Assembly (NCBI GenBank): GCA_029448655.1
Contig: JACCLO010000019.1
Coordinates: 124,001 to 188,000 of the forward strand
From: Wolfiporia cocos
Taxonomy: Eukaryota > Basidiomycota > Agaricomycetes > Polyporales > Phaeolaceae
DNA length: 64,000 nt
Direction of reading: 5' to 3'
A program made the translations under genes and the position numbers. Shown here piece after piece: positions 23,516 through 35,673 of the stretch (positions are counted from its first letter, which is position 1; each line of letters opens with the position of its first letter). The notes under the pieces were generated by a model that did no database searches, was not told the DNA's origin, and saw only the letters and a program-made list of their open reading frames with translations.

Positions 23516-23886
23516 TGACACAAGCGTGTTCTCAAGCAACTACTCAGGGGAATATGACTCGCGTGAAAGCGTATTCCTGATCTGAGGCTACTCAAGGCAA
23601 CAAAGGCCAAGACGAGTCTGGGGTGCTCCCTGCTCGTCTGGCTGGTATATATGCTCGTAGGCTGTTTGTACATGTTTGGCTACTATACAGTATTACGTAA
23701 GCTGATAGACCGTTTAGAGTATGGTAAACCCTATCGTAGGTGTAGAGCCACATCAAGGGTGTCCGGGGTCTGTGTAGGCACGTGTGGGGTGTTTGGGGTC
23801 CTTGCACGTGATGCATAGGCGGGTGCTTAGATAAGATAAGGGTTGTCTCTAGTCGCAAGCTAGTTGGAGAAAATCGGCTTGTGACA
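23516..23886 (-). repeat. Element 1 5' LTR with inferred promoter
   Basis: 371-bp LTR. On the minus strand a TATATA box at about 23646-23651 lies roughly 30 bp before 23619, where the 11-mer AGACTCGTCTT begins. That 11-mer is complementary to the bases just inside the LTR, so 23619 is the inferred RNA start. Confidence 0.9.
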
Positions 23887-24094
23887 CGCTCCCTCACCCA
23901 TCCTCCTTCCATGTCCCCTCCTACCATCTTAATAATCTCTACTCACTCACACTTTATCTTCAGGAAGCACATGCTCACTGCGGGCAACATCACCGGCATG
24001 CACCAGATCAGCGAGGGCAAAGACACCATTAGCCACATGGGCAAGCATCCGTCCCCCCTATTAGCTATTGAACTAATGTGTGGTGTGCATTGCG

Positions 24095-24255
24095 GTGTAC
24101 CCAGACATACAGGCGGACTTGACGAAGCTTAGTGCAGAGATTGCTGCTGCATGTGCAGACACAGGCAGTGACATCCCATATGACCACCTCAGTGGACTGC
24201 CTTACCTCGACGCAGCATTCTGCAAGCCACTCCACCACACGTGCCTGTGCCTGGC
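24095..24255 (+). pseudogene. Cytochrome P450 fragment
   Basis: The frame reads VYPDIQADLTKLSAEI then DIPYDHLSGLPYLDA, matching the J-helix to K-helix stretch of fungal P450s (HPDVQ..LR.EI, then YD.L..LPYLDA). The ExxR that should follow in CRETLR is lost (CKPLHH), and no haem-binding Cys motif or other exons were found nearby. It is a decayed fragment. It lies beside gypsy element 1 but bears no evident relation to it. Confidence 0.5.
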
Positions 24256-25886
24256 TGAATGTGAGTGTCAATCAGCTACCGTGTGCACGCTGCTGCTGAT
24301 GCAATGCACTACTAGTGCGCACAAGGGGGGTCCTCCTGCTCTCTGCACCAATTCATGACATGGACATCACATTGATGCTCAATGTATCCGAATGCTGCTC
24401 TGTGATAGATCTGACTACACTAACATGATTGTAATAATGTGTCTTCTGAATAAATGTGAATTTCTGTTAGCATTATTCTACTGGTTTGCATGAATATCAC
24501 AATATACCCGGAGTGTTCTTGATCAGGTGATGTCTGCCAGTAACGGTCCTCATAATAGCAAGGGCCTCAGGTATGGTCCTTGCAATATCATGGGCCTGGG
24601 AACCGTGTCCTTGCAAGAACATGTCCCTTGGGCACTTGCTATTGCGTGGACCTGCTACTACAAGGGGGTTATACATGACTATACCAGTCTGGCTACAGTT
24701 ACAGGACCTGCTAGGTATATCTACGTAGATACGAGTAGATCTGTGGTCTCGCACTTTGCTGATGACCAGACAAGCAGGTAGTCTGGATCCCCTGTGCCAC
24801 CTTCTGGTTGGAAGTGCATGCATGTCGGGCACAGGATGTGGGTGCGATCTCATTGCCACAGCATGGAAGCGGTAGTACCCCTGGTAGGATAGGGGTGGTT
24901 ATGCTGGAATCAGGTATAGTGTAGCCGATATGTGGTACGATGGCCTGTTAGTATAAAGATGTAGCAGTTGATGTACATACCACTATGAGTTTGTAACCAG
25001 AACCCACCACACCATAGCAGGGTCCCTGGTGGGCAGTAGGGTGCGGCCATTGTCTGGCATGACCCGAATTTCTACACTTCTCAATCCTTCCACTGTTGTA
25101 TCTCAGTATGAACAGGCACAGGCTGTATATCATCAGAGACTCCAGCTGAGATAGAAGCCAGAAAGCTTGATGACCACATTATGCTGGGCTGAGCTGCTTG
25201 GGGTAAATCTGCCAGTCAGGGAGCACTTGTCTTGTAGCCCTCAAAGACATGCTCGAAAAGTGCCCACACCTTCTCTTTTCATTCATTTCCCAGCTTTGTG
25301 AACCATGCATGCTGAAGAGCTCTGTGGCACACTGATGATGATGTGAGCTCCATATATCTAACAGCATGAGACTACTTACATGTTGCCAGGATATTCAGAT
25401 GACACTCAATGGCTTATGAGTACACTAATTAGTACACTAATAGTATCACCATACCTGCTTGAGCTGCATGGAGAATGCATAGGATTGTAGACATATCAAT
25501 TGTGTTTCTGAAGTGCATTTTCCATATGCTCATAGAGGGGCAACACCCATGGCAATGTTGGTGTATGTGCAATGCTACCATCATAAGCTGAAACCATATA
25601 CTGTAAACAATGCTGAATAAATACTGTATACTATCCATTGTGTATTTACAGTATATAGTATACAGTTTGTATACTACTTAGTTGGAGTCTAAAAATGAAG
25701 TAGCAGCCACTAGTAGAGCTCTTCTGTACATCATTAAGCAGATGCTGTAAGAGCACACTTTACTAGTGTGCAATAAACCTATAGTTCAAATGAAGTGTCA
25801 ATGTGAGCTATCTAAACCCTTGGGTAAGGATCTAGACAATGTCTATATATGATAGAACTTGGTTAGTATGACTGGTAATGTGGGGA
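24256..25886. other. Unassigned repeat-like DNA
   Basis: No gene is supported. The stretch includes AT-rich palindromic sequence (about 25615-25680, alternating GTATACTATA-like blocks) and the 47-bp breakpoint repeat listed separately. Open frames are short and lack recognisable motifs. Confidence 0.4.
25693..25739 (+). repeat. 47-bp sequence shared with duplication breakpoint
   Basis: Matches 62530-62576 with two mismatches. The copy at 62530 starts exactly where homology between the two cluster copies ends, and its first ten bases also end copy 1 at about 11291. Confidence 0.8.
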
Positions 25887-26994
25887 TAGTGATGTGCAGG
25901 CCTGGCCTGGCCCAAAAGCCTTGGCTTTGGCCCAGCTTTGGACAGCCCATGAGGCATGACCTGTTATAATCTCAGGCTGGGCCTAGGCCAGAGCTAAGCT
26001 GGGGCCTACCACTGCTAGGATAGTCACCACTATCATTTTGGAAGTCTGAATCACACCTTTGCCAACTGTTCCCTGATGAAAAGCAACCTTGCGGCCTTCA
26101 ATTTATAGTAGGATTTGGCATGATAATAACCTTTCATCAGTGTGGCATTCAATAGCACACCTGCCATATGGGGTATCAACCAGGTGCCCAATGGTGCACA
26201 ACATATTGAATGAGCACACAGGAATGCAGTGATGGACAACATAAATTTCTCTCCCAAGGAGTGTACACCAGTGTGATGACTCTCATAGCTACACTACACT
26301 AAGGTTCATGCTCTGCCCAGCTAACCTCAAGGCATGCGAGTGCTTGCCAACTTCCAACACAGCAGGCTTCAACATTGAGGACTTGACTTACCAGCCTTTT
26401 CTATAGTCTATAATGAACAACATAGTTGCACTACATTTAAGTTAAGCACATTAATAGCCTATGTTGTTGGAAAAGGTCCAGTGGCACTTAGATGCATGTA
26501 CATGCATTGCACCACTGCATGCCATGAGGCTATCATCATTACTTACTAAAAATGGATGCTTATGTAATTGTAAAGTATTTGTAGAGTTTTCGTGCTCTCT
26601 CTCCTTCAGTCTTCTACTGCTATTGAGACTGAGGGTGAGTTCTCTTAGTTACTGTCCATATGTCCTGTACTCATGTTCTTCTGGCCCGGATTTCATATCC
26701 CACAGGTTAGTTACATAGAGTAATAAAGTCTTCTACTGCTATCAAGACTGAGGCCTGGATTTCATATCCCACAGTCTCTTATTCACATGGTCAGAAGCTT
26801 CCCTTGCAGAATATGTAAGCTTATATTGTGCCTGCTGGACATTGTGGCCAATAGGGTCCCCAGGCCAGGGCTCAATATTCAATGGCTGGGCCCTGGGCTG
26901 TCTCAAGCTGTGCTGTAAAGCCTGGCTCAGCCTGGCCCAAGTAGGGCTCAGCTTGGGTGGCTCATGGCCCAAGACCAGGCCTGGCACATCACTA
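25887..26994. mobile_element. hAT-like MITE Z
   Basis: Inverted termini read TAGTGATGTGC(C)AGGCCTGG at both ends, followed by subterminal GGCCTGG/GGCCCA-rich arms. No clear 8-bp target duplication was found. Internally, segments at about 26612-26712 and 26727-26775 share AGTCTTCTACTGCTAT and GGATTTCATATCCCACAG, a local duplication. No transposase. Confidence 0.6.
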
Positions 26995-28467
26995 CGGGTT
27001 GGGGAGCCACACCGGTATAATGTCTGTAATTGGGAAGGCCCCAGAGGTGAGTGTCACAGTTCTCTGGGACTTCTACGAATTTTCCTATATTTTCTACTAT
27101 TTTCTCCGAAGTTACTCTGGAATTATTTGGTTTGTCTAGGACTTATTGTACACTGCCGATAGATGCCATAGTAACTTAACTACTTATCAGGCTCATGGTT
27201 CAGACACCTGACCCTCACATGGTCACATGTCACTTATATGCCTGGATAATGTGCTACTAAGCTGATACACAAAAGCAGACCAAGCTTTGTGCAGCTCAGC
27301 CTTACGTAACCATTCCACAGAATGACAGGCTTTATTGCTACTGGCATGCCCATTACCAGATGCCCATACAGACGCACACTCTCCATTATGGGATTGCACA
27401 CAGACTATCTAGCTTTAGGGCAGACCATTACCAGTTGCTGTACCCATATGTATATAAGACTGGACCCTGAGGTATACACACCTCAGTTCTATTCATCTTG
27501 TTTATAACTGCTTAACCCTATAAGTCATTATCACTCACCTTCCTCACCTTTCAACACCTTCAAAACTCAAGTATCAGTGACTTGTGTCAGTGAGTACAGG
27601 TGATTCCAACTGAAGACAGTAGCACTGAGAGAGCTCACTGGCTTGCCTTTGCACACATTCAGTGGAGGATTGATTAAGCCCAGACTGGGGTACAGTGACA
27701 GTCTACTAGTGCTTATATACATGTCTTTCCACTTGTCACAGTTCATGCTGTGGCATTTCCCATGCTATTTTACAGCATTTACAGGTAACAACTGTGGCTC
27801 ACTGCTCAGCCCAACCCTTAGTGTTACAGTAGCACTGCTTCAGTATCTCCCACATCAGTGCCTGATCTGGTAGATTAGATAAAGTGTAGGTACTTGGGCA
27901 CACCCCTTATCATGGTCACATGCACAAGGACCCAGCTTACATTGTCATACCACAGAACCAGTGTCTGCCATTACTGACAGTGCTTGGGCCTCTTTAGGGT
28001 AGACATTACATGTCCACACAGTAGCATGTACATACATTGTAGATTCTGAGGTTCACTCCTCAGAATCATTATTCTAGTTGCTGGGCTTAGGCCCCTTTAC
28101 ATGTGTGCTCCCTGTGTGCTTGCCCACCTCTCTCTTCTCTATGACTGCTTGTCTGGTAGCTTGGCCCCATGCAGCCTCACACCATGCAACAGCAAGGTGC
28201 CCTCCCCTGGATATTGCCTTACGGTGCCTTGGAGGGTAGGGGATAGAGTCCCTAGCAGGGCCAGTCATACAGTACACCTGTACTGTGACACCGCTGTGCT
28301 ACTTGTTGGCTATCCGTGATCAATCAATCAATGATCATAGATCAGATAATGATCTGTCAATCTATGATAGCCAGAGAAGATCATCAAGAGGAGATCAGAT
28401 GGAGAAGATCCATGGAGATCCTTGATCTAAGGTTATAGACTCTTTCTCAATATGGTCTAGCACAACA
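26995..28467. other. Unassigned DNA
   Basis: No gene is supported. A TATATAAG followed by a CTCAG-rich stretch at about 27450-27490 resembles an LTR promoter, but no ends or target duplication were found. A GATC-rich run lies at about 28317-28435. Confidence 0.35.
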
Positions 28468-30302
28468 TGTTACGGTAGAACACAGTCAAGTATTTTCTCA
28501 ACTGCCCCTATGCAATAGGACTTAGTGTTTGATGAGCCCAAGCATTCAACCACCTGATAGCTCCCCATGTACCCAATACCCCAGTTCAACCTGGGCCCTG
28601 TTTCAGAGGTGTTACGGGTCGAATACCCGTTCGTATATTTGAGTCGCAAATATAAATCGTTCTTCTGCACGTAGACTCGTTGTCGTGTGCAAGGCAAATA
28701 CTCGTTAGATGCCTTCAAGTCCTAAGTAGAATTCTTAGGAGATCGGTTAATATCCAATACACATTAGAGGATATAATCTGTTTGGTGTGCGAGTCAAATA
28801 GAATATAAGACTCGCCTAAGTCCGAGAAGTCAATGTGCACTTCGAGGACTTAGTCGTTCGGCTTGCTCGAGCGAGAAATACTGAGCGTAGTTTCCTACGT
28901 TTGAGAACGAGTATAAGACTTCTTGTTTGTACAACAAGGTCGAGCTGAAGAGCTTCGACAGTAAGTACATGAGTTTATATACTACGCCAGGTTTTAGGGG
29001 TCGAGTCTGTTACAGGTCGAATACCCGTTCGTATATTCGAGTCGCGAATATAGATCGTTCTTCTGCACGTAGGCACGTCGCCGTATGCAAGGCAAATACT
29101 CGTTAGATGCCTTCAGGTCCTAAGTGAAGTCCTTAGGAGATCGGTTAATATCCAATACGCGTTAGAGGATATAATCTGTTCAAGTGCGAGTCGAATAGAA
29201 TATAAGACTCGCCTAAGTCCGAGAAGTCAGTGTGCACTTCGAGGACTTAGTCGTTCGGTTGCTCGAGTGAGAAATACTGAGCGTAGTTTCCTACGTTTGA
29301 GAACGAGTATAAGACTTCTTGTTTGTACAACAAGGTCGAGCTAAAGAGCCTCGACGGTAAGTACATGCGTTTTATACTACGCTAGGTTTCAGGGGTCAAG
29401 TCTGTCCCAGATGCCACCGATACTATCTACGCTATAGTCCCAAACATTTGATAAGTATGGAGTGATATATCTGAGACGATAGATAGGGATGATGGCGGTT
29501 GAACGCCATCTATCAGCTAATAAATGATGAACGTGAAACGATGGCAGGGTTGGATCTGCCAAAGATGAAACGAGCCCTACAGACTAGTACAACTGGGGAT
29601 GCGCCCAGTAAGATCACGAGTGGCCAGGGGAGTTGGTTGCGCAACAAGTCCCTGTATCGTATTCGCCTAGTGGTGAGTTCTGTTGATATTCGAAAAATCA
29701 AAAGAACCGTAACAGTGACAGAGTTGAATCTGTCAGATATGAAACGCGCCCTATGCGCTAGTACAACTGGGGGTGTGCCCAGTAGAGTCACGAGTGGCCA
29801 GGGGATTGATTGTGCGACAAGTCCCTGTATCGTATTCGCCCGATGGCGAGTTCTGTCAGTGTCCAAAAATTCAAAATAACCGTAACAAGAGGTATCAACC
29901 CTCTGCCCTCATATTCTGACTTCTAGGTATCTTCTGTATACAACTATGATACCAATCATGTTTCAACCACTGTTGTGCTCAACTGCAACAACCCTTATTT
30001 TTCTACATAGCATACTAACCATATGGACTTAGTGGTAGCAGTACCAAGGACACTATGACCCTGATTGATAGTTAGTGGTATATAAACTGATGTACATACT
30101 GGCTGAGTTCTCCAGATCAACCTTGTTGTATAAACAAGGGTCTTATACTCATTCTCAAACTTGGGTGACCAAGCTCAGTCAATATATCAAAGCCCTGACT
30201 TTGTGATTGTGCTCCAAAGTCAATAAAGAAGAAGTGTGCTACTTGACAAGCTAAGTAACTTGTTCAAGTCAACTTAGCTGAACAGATATTCAATCTGCAA
30301 CA
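28468..30302 (+). repeat. Old solo LTR, family C, split by a family B LTR
   Basis: Begins TGTTACGG at 28468, ends at a decayed CTGCAACA at 30302, and is flanked by the target duplication CAACA (28463-28467, 30303-30307). It resembles the cleaner family C LTR at 44390-44932. The middle (28610-29887) is a later insertion. Confidence 0.8.
28610..29887 (+). repeat. Solo LTR, family B (element 2 type), with end duplications
   Basis: Target duplication AGAGG at 28605-28609 and 29888-29892. The sequence matches the element 2 LTR but is longer: its first 398 bp are present twice (28610-29007, 29008 onward) and its last ~171 bp are present twice (about 29546-29716, 29717-29887). No internal retrotransposon region remains. 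Confidence 0.85.
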
Positions 30303-30331
30303 CAACAAATGTATTACCATTCAGTAGATAG

Positions 30332-31568
30332 TGTCACAGATTTATCTGGGGCTTACAGCATTTTTCCTATGATTATAGCAATTTATCCGGGATTTATACG
30401 TCTAACTACAAGTTATCTACGGGTTAACTCCCATTGCCATACGACAAGCTCTTAACTGGGCTTATCAACCACATGACCAGCTTACATAACGCTACGGTAC
30501 TTCCCGGTCCAATAGCAACACTATAGCTACGTCATAGGTCTCGCCCGTTATAGCAAGACCAGCCACGTCATCTAAGTACTAAAGGGCCGTGGATTGCGTG
30601 GGAACTGCCATGTGCTTTTCCACGTGTGCCACGTGCTGTCCGTCGTCCCATAGGGCTCGTGCCACCGACCTGGGAAGTTGGCCAGTGGATTCCCACGCCC
30701 AGCGCCTGCAAGGCGCGCATGCCAGTTGCAAAGGTATTACAAGCGAAGCGACGACGAGGCCGAGCGTCAGCAAGGTGGAGGAGTGGCTGAGCGGGCAGAG
30801 ATAAACAACAACTCCTAAAGTACAAAATTGTGGCGAAGCCACAGGTAATTAAGCTAGTAAGATCTTAGATCATAATGATAGGCCGAGCGCGGCACGCTCG
30901 CATAATAATGTCAACACACACAAACATCGCCACAAGGCAATGTCTCATTGGACCGGCCTCTAGGCCTGCCCACATGGATCGGTACATACCAATCCCCCGG
31001 CTCCGGCCATCACGGCGTTGCCAACTTCCAGGACTTCTGCCTTCACGGCTAAAGTCCTCCACATGCTACGGTACCTATTGGTCCAATAGCATAATGTCCT
31101 CGGTGCCTAGCCTTGGACAACTACATGATACCCGGGCTGTGCCTGCATTTATCCAAGATAATAATAAACCTCCTCTCTTACTATTGGTGCGGCCATTACC
31201 GGCCCACACGGCCATTGTAGATAGGATCATAAACAAGTAGATAAGATAAGCTTTGGCCATTGGCAAAGCCGCATAACCCGGAAAGGTAGTACTATACAGT
31301 AGCACATGACCTCTCCGCATACATGTATTTAAGTAGGAGCCAAGCGCTCCATACTTCAGTTCTATTCTATCGTCTTCATCCTGAGTGCCCATAGGCGGAG
31401 TACCATAGGTACTCCCCGGCGGACTACCATCGGTAGTCCCAAGCATTCTCGGCTATGCCGCTATGCTATATCCACTAGCTACTGCTGCACTGGGTCTATA
31501 CTCCTCCTCTAGTCGCCCTAATACCTAAGGATAGCGACTAGGTGAGTCCCACAGGTAGATCTGTGTCA
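30332..31568 (+). repeat. Solo LTR, family F
   Basis: TGTCACAG...CTGTGTCA, 1237 bp, with target duplication GATAG at 30327-30331 and 31569-31573. A TATTTAAG box at about 31325 followed by a pyrimidine-rich start-like region fits an LTR promoter. No open frame of note. Confidence 0.7.
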
Positions 31569-31573
31569 GATAG

Positions 31574-32304
31574 TGAATTGGTATTCAGTTGTACTGTATT
31601 GCAATTGAATGGTAGCAGTAATACAAAATGTAGGGTACAAACTCTATCCATAGATAGTCATGTGCAATTTCTCATTGCCTTGTCTTCATCTCACAAAGAA
31701 GCAGTGTAGCACATATATAAATACAAGTGTGAACAGACAACAAAGTCCAAGTTCACTTTCTTCCACTGCTCAGCCTTAACATCTTGTCACTACTGTTTGT
31801 CTCACATGCCTGCAATGGCTTATGCATGACTGGGTATGGTACTAACGCTAATGGTCTGTATATTGCCAGCATGGGTTAAACATGCTGCTGCTGCTTGTGA
31901 GGGCTCAGAGCTGCTTGTGTGGGCACTAGATGGTGATGATGATGATGATGATAATGATGATGATGATGAACTGAATGCACAGATACTGAATGCTGTCACA
32001 TAAAAGTTTCCTGATGTGATCTTTGCAAAATATATGGACAAGACTTCCATTCACAGCATTATGGAGGGTCTTTCTGTTGAGTACAGAAAGTCAATTCAGT
32101 GGGTTTGCATAGCACCAAGTGCCATGGATCACATGCATGACACAGACCTTGTGTCATGTACTGCACAGCAGGAATCCCTAAGCCCTAAGGGCCCTCAATA
32201 GATGAGGACCCAGAAAGAGAGAGTTGTTGGACTCTTATGCATCATCATTGTTATGGATATTTTATTTCTTTGATGCACACAGAACTCACCATTAAGTGAG
32301 TATG
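31574..32304. other. Unassigned DNA with (GAT)n microsatellite
   Basis: Contains a GAT trinucleotide run at 31935-31969 with one AAT interruption. Short frames around it (one 61 codons, 32016-32201) have no recognisable domain. Confidence 0.4.
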
Positions 32305-32622
32305 TGTCACAGATTATTCCTAGAATAATTGAATCCATGCAGCACCCCCTCCAATTCAATCTACGGGACATACAGCATTCCTATGGCCTAATCCAGGCCT
32401 TTGCAGTGGTCCAGAATTTATCGGATCACATGACTTCTAAGTCACATGATCTACTCTCTTATCACAGATTAGATATGCGCCATAAGGTACCATCACAGGT
32501 ACATGATCAGGTGACTCTTATCTTATCTTTACATGCACAAGTTATGCCATCAGGGCCCATACTGGCCCTGGAACCTCATGACCTCACTTATGATGTCAGG
32601 GCCCATACTGGTCCTAGAATAT
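32305..32622 (+). repeat. Family F LTR fragment
   Basis: Starts TGTCACAGATT and follows the first part of the 30332 LTR (for example a shared CATACAGCATT-like stretch), then is cut by the family C LTR at 32623. No matching right end was found. Confidence 0.45.
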
Positions 32623-33156
32623 TGTTACGGATTGAATATCTGTTCAGCTGAAATAACCAAGTCGAGTTACTCAGTGTATCGAGTAGCGCACTACTTCGCC
32701 GGACTCAGCAGAGTCGAGCGTCGATATACAAGCTGCAGGCTTGATTGCTCAAGCCTTTGAGAATGAGTATAAGATCCTTGTAATTCAACAAGGTCAAGCT
32801 GAGGAACTCGACCGGTATTTACATCAGGTTATATACTGCAATCCTATAACTGGGGTCTTAGTACTGCTACTATTAAGTCCATAAGGCTAGCGGGCTAGGA
32901 TAACAAATACGAACTGTTGCGGTTGAGCGCAACAAGGGGTGAAACGTAAGAATCCTGTGGTTAGACACAAGATATCAGCTAGAACCTGATATACCGCGAG
33001 ACTATGGGCATAGGGCTGTTGTACACGAAACGGGGCCATCGGTTGAGCAGGAACCCTTAGAAATAAGTGCAAAATAAAGCGGTTGAACGCTAAGTCCCTC
33101 TTCTCCAATGAGGTGCTAACAAAAGATATTCGATACTCCCTGTTCGGACCGTAACA
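32623..33156 (-). repeat. Solo LTR, family C, reverse orientation
   Basis: TGTTACGG...CCGTAACA termini, reverse of 44390-44932. Only ATAT (4 bp) is clearly repeated on both sides, so the target duplication is imperfect or eroded. Confidence 0.75.
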
Positions 33157-34092
33157 ATATAAGCCAATGTACTTACCGTCAAGGCTCTTCAGCTCAACCT
33201 TGTTGTATAAACAAGAAGTCTTATATTCATTCTCAAATGTAGGAAACTACACTCAGTATTCACTGAGCTCTCGAACTGACTAGGTCCTCAAAGTGCACAT
33301 TGACTTCTCAGACTTAGGCAAGTCTAAATACTCTATAAGACTTGCATCAGAATAGATATTATCCTCTAACATGTACAGTTGAAGACCTCATAATGCATAA
33401 TGATGGTGACTGGATTTCTTTATACATTATGAGGTCTTATGCAATATCAAATTGGTCACAAGATGTCACATTCTGTGACCCAGTGTGACTCCGTAGAAAT
33501 AACATAGCTATGTACCCCAGTATCTATATAGTATTACTTGTTTCATTGATGTGAGGTCAGCCTTGTAAAGATGAGCAGAGAATTTGCACAACTGCTGCAG
33601 CATGAGCACCGAGATGCCATCTGTTTCTGCAACCTGCAGCCTCGAGCAGTCACAGTGTGTCACATGGACAAAGCACTTAATGGTGAACTGTGACAGCAAT
33701 AGGAGCTGCACAAGCCAAAATTGGATTATTTGCTTGGATTTTGCACCATAATGCTCTCAAATAAGATACATATTACTATATATGGCAGATCTACTAATGC
33801 ATAATTGCCTGATTGCTTATGCATTATGCGATATGAGATTCCATGCATAAATCCCCACAAATGAGGTCGGTGACCGGGTCAGGTCATGCATTATGAGGCA
33901 TTATGCATTATGAGGTTATGCATTATGAGGTCTTCAACTGTATTGGATATTGAATGATCCCTAGAGTCTTTGACTTAGGGCCCAAAGGCTTATTATAGAT
34001 ATATTTGCCTTACACTCGTCCTCTGGACTACATGTAGAAGAACAATTTATATTCGCGTACCGAATATACGAACAGGTATACAACCCGTAACA
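33157..34092 (-). repeat. Decayed family B LTR, truncated and interrupted
   Basis: Reverse-orientation LTR related to the element 2 LTR, ending CCCGTAACA at 34092. Its other end is lost where the family C LTR begins. A Tc1/mariner-like MITE (33376-33940) splits it. Confidence 0.75.
33376..33940. mobile_element. Tc1/mariner-like MITE with TA target duplication
   Basis: Perfect inverted termini of 25 bp beginning CAGTTGAAGACCTCATAATG, flanked by TA on both sides (33374-33375, 33941-33942). Removing it and one TA restores the LTR sequence. The 3' subterminal region repeats TGCATTATGAGG three times. 565 bp, non-coding. Confidence 0.85.
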
Positions 34093-34419
34093 GAGTCCCT
34101 GTGCCTAGCCACACCCAGATCATACACTGGAAGAACCCAGGCCACACCTTGATAATAACACATGACTCTGTTCTCACACAGTCATGAAGGCCACTATGTA
34201 TTTCATATTACACTATGCTTCTACATTTCAGAGTCTGGCTTAGACCCCTACCCTAGTCATGCCCCAGACTCCCTAGTTACCATATATGGCCATTATAGTA
34301 CAAACACATATAAACAGCCTAGCAGGATAATAGCAGGCCTCGTTCAGCTGGTAACCCCAGTCTGAACTTGGCATTTAGCCACTTCGCTCCCCTCAGTTCG
34401 CTCTAAGGTTTTAGTGGCC

Positions 34420-34582
34420 TTGTCATTCTCAAACTTAGGAAACTAAGTCCTCACTTATATATATATCAAGGCTCTGACTCTCCAGTACCAACCCCAGAGT
34501 TCGACAAGCAGTGCACTGCTCAACTCACTAAGTAACTCGCCCAGGTTACCGAAGCTGAACGGATATTCAATCCGTAATAGTT
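34420..34582 (+). repeat. Family C LTR 3' fragment
   Basis: Matches the last ~160 bp of the LTR at 44390-44932 (CTCTGACTCT..., AGTGCACT..., GAACGGATATTC). The 5' part is missing and the end is CCGTAATAG instead of CCGTAACA. The flanks 34093-34419 and 34583-34741 show nothing I can assign. Confidence 0.6.
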
Positions 34583-35673
34583 CCGCCCGTTGATACAATC
34601 ATGATGACTCACCAAGACCTGTTTCATAGATCCTCTCTTCACCAAGCAAAGCACCACCAACTGGCCAGGATGGCTTGCTATGAACTCAGGCAGGGGAGGG
34701 GTTTGATGTAAGTACTGTATGTTATTGGTTGTCCATAGTCTAATCTTGACACATGCTACAACCTAAGACACACACCTGGGGGAAGGGGGCTCACACAAAG
34801 GCACCTTTCTGGTCCAGGGCATCTCAGGCTGAAGAGGCCAAGACAAGTCTGAGGTGCTACCTTGACTGTCGGCCCATTATATAGACTATACTATTTGTAC
34901 ATGTTATGGTGTGCAGCCCATAGGGTGTCAGCGCTGACCTAATCTAAGTGCTACGTGGCCTGTAATGGCATCGGGGCACTGGTACAGCTAAGGGGCATGG
35001 GATGTCCATGGCAACATAGCGGGTGCTGCCCAGATTGGAGTGGTTTACCAATCTGTAGGGCTCAATTGGTGGTTCTCGTCAATTGGGGGTTCTGCCAGTA
35101 ATGGCAGTTCATAAAGTCCGTCGATCAGGGTTCCTAGCATTATCGGGGCCAATGCCAGTAATGGTGGGTTTAACAGTCCGTGATCGGTGATGTAGCTAGT
35201 GATTGAGGACTGGCCGGTAATGGCCTTGGGTGACGTAGGGTGATCTCGAGCGTGATTGGCTGCGATTGGTGATGTCATAGGTACTGCCCATGGTTGGCAT
35301 TCCTTGTAGACTAGGGTGTGCAGTGGGTTTAGAGCCTCCATAGGCTGTGGTTCGTACTGTACATAGTCTGTGCCAGTAATGGCGTGTAGTCCATGGTCGG
35401 TAATGACCGTGGTTCGTTAGAGACGGGAGGTGTTGGAGATGGTTGGTTGGGTGGACATGTTCCTAATGGTCCTAGCTGGGAGTCTCGAGTGGTTCTGCCA
35501 TGGTGTGACGAGTTGGGCTGGTGTTGGTGAGCTGGTTCATCATGCTCCACCATACTTGTGTGGCTTCATGACTGGGCTTTGGTCCGGGACGGTTGGACTG
35601 GTGGTTTTGGGACTAGGGTTCTAGGCATGGCTGGTGATGCTGGTGGCTAGTGCCCGGGATGGTTTGTGTATAA

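Larger units (their letters stand above)
15711..23886 (-). mobile_element. Ty3/gypsy LTR retrotransposon, element 1
   Basis: Complete 8176-bp element on the minus strand with two 371-bp LTRs and a perfect 5-bp target duplication CGCTC (15706-15710, 23887-23891). The LTRs differ at about ten positions, mostly transitions clustered at one end, so the insertion is fairly recent. The internal region encodes Gag, dUTPase, protease, RT, RNase H and integrase. A purine-rich tract lies at about 16083-16096 next to the 3' LTR. Leader 22647-23515 is non-coding. Single-base frameshifts in the integrase make this copy defective. Confidence 0.95.

Noticed and set aside
28317..28435. Possible regulatory array in a GATC-rich run
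   Set aside because: No regular spacing or consistent unit; looks like low-complexity sequence.
29499..29879. 126-codon frame with two similar halves
   Set aside because: Lies wholly within a solo LTR; the repeat reflects the ~171-bp tandem duplication of the LTR end.
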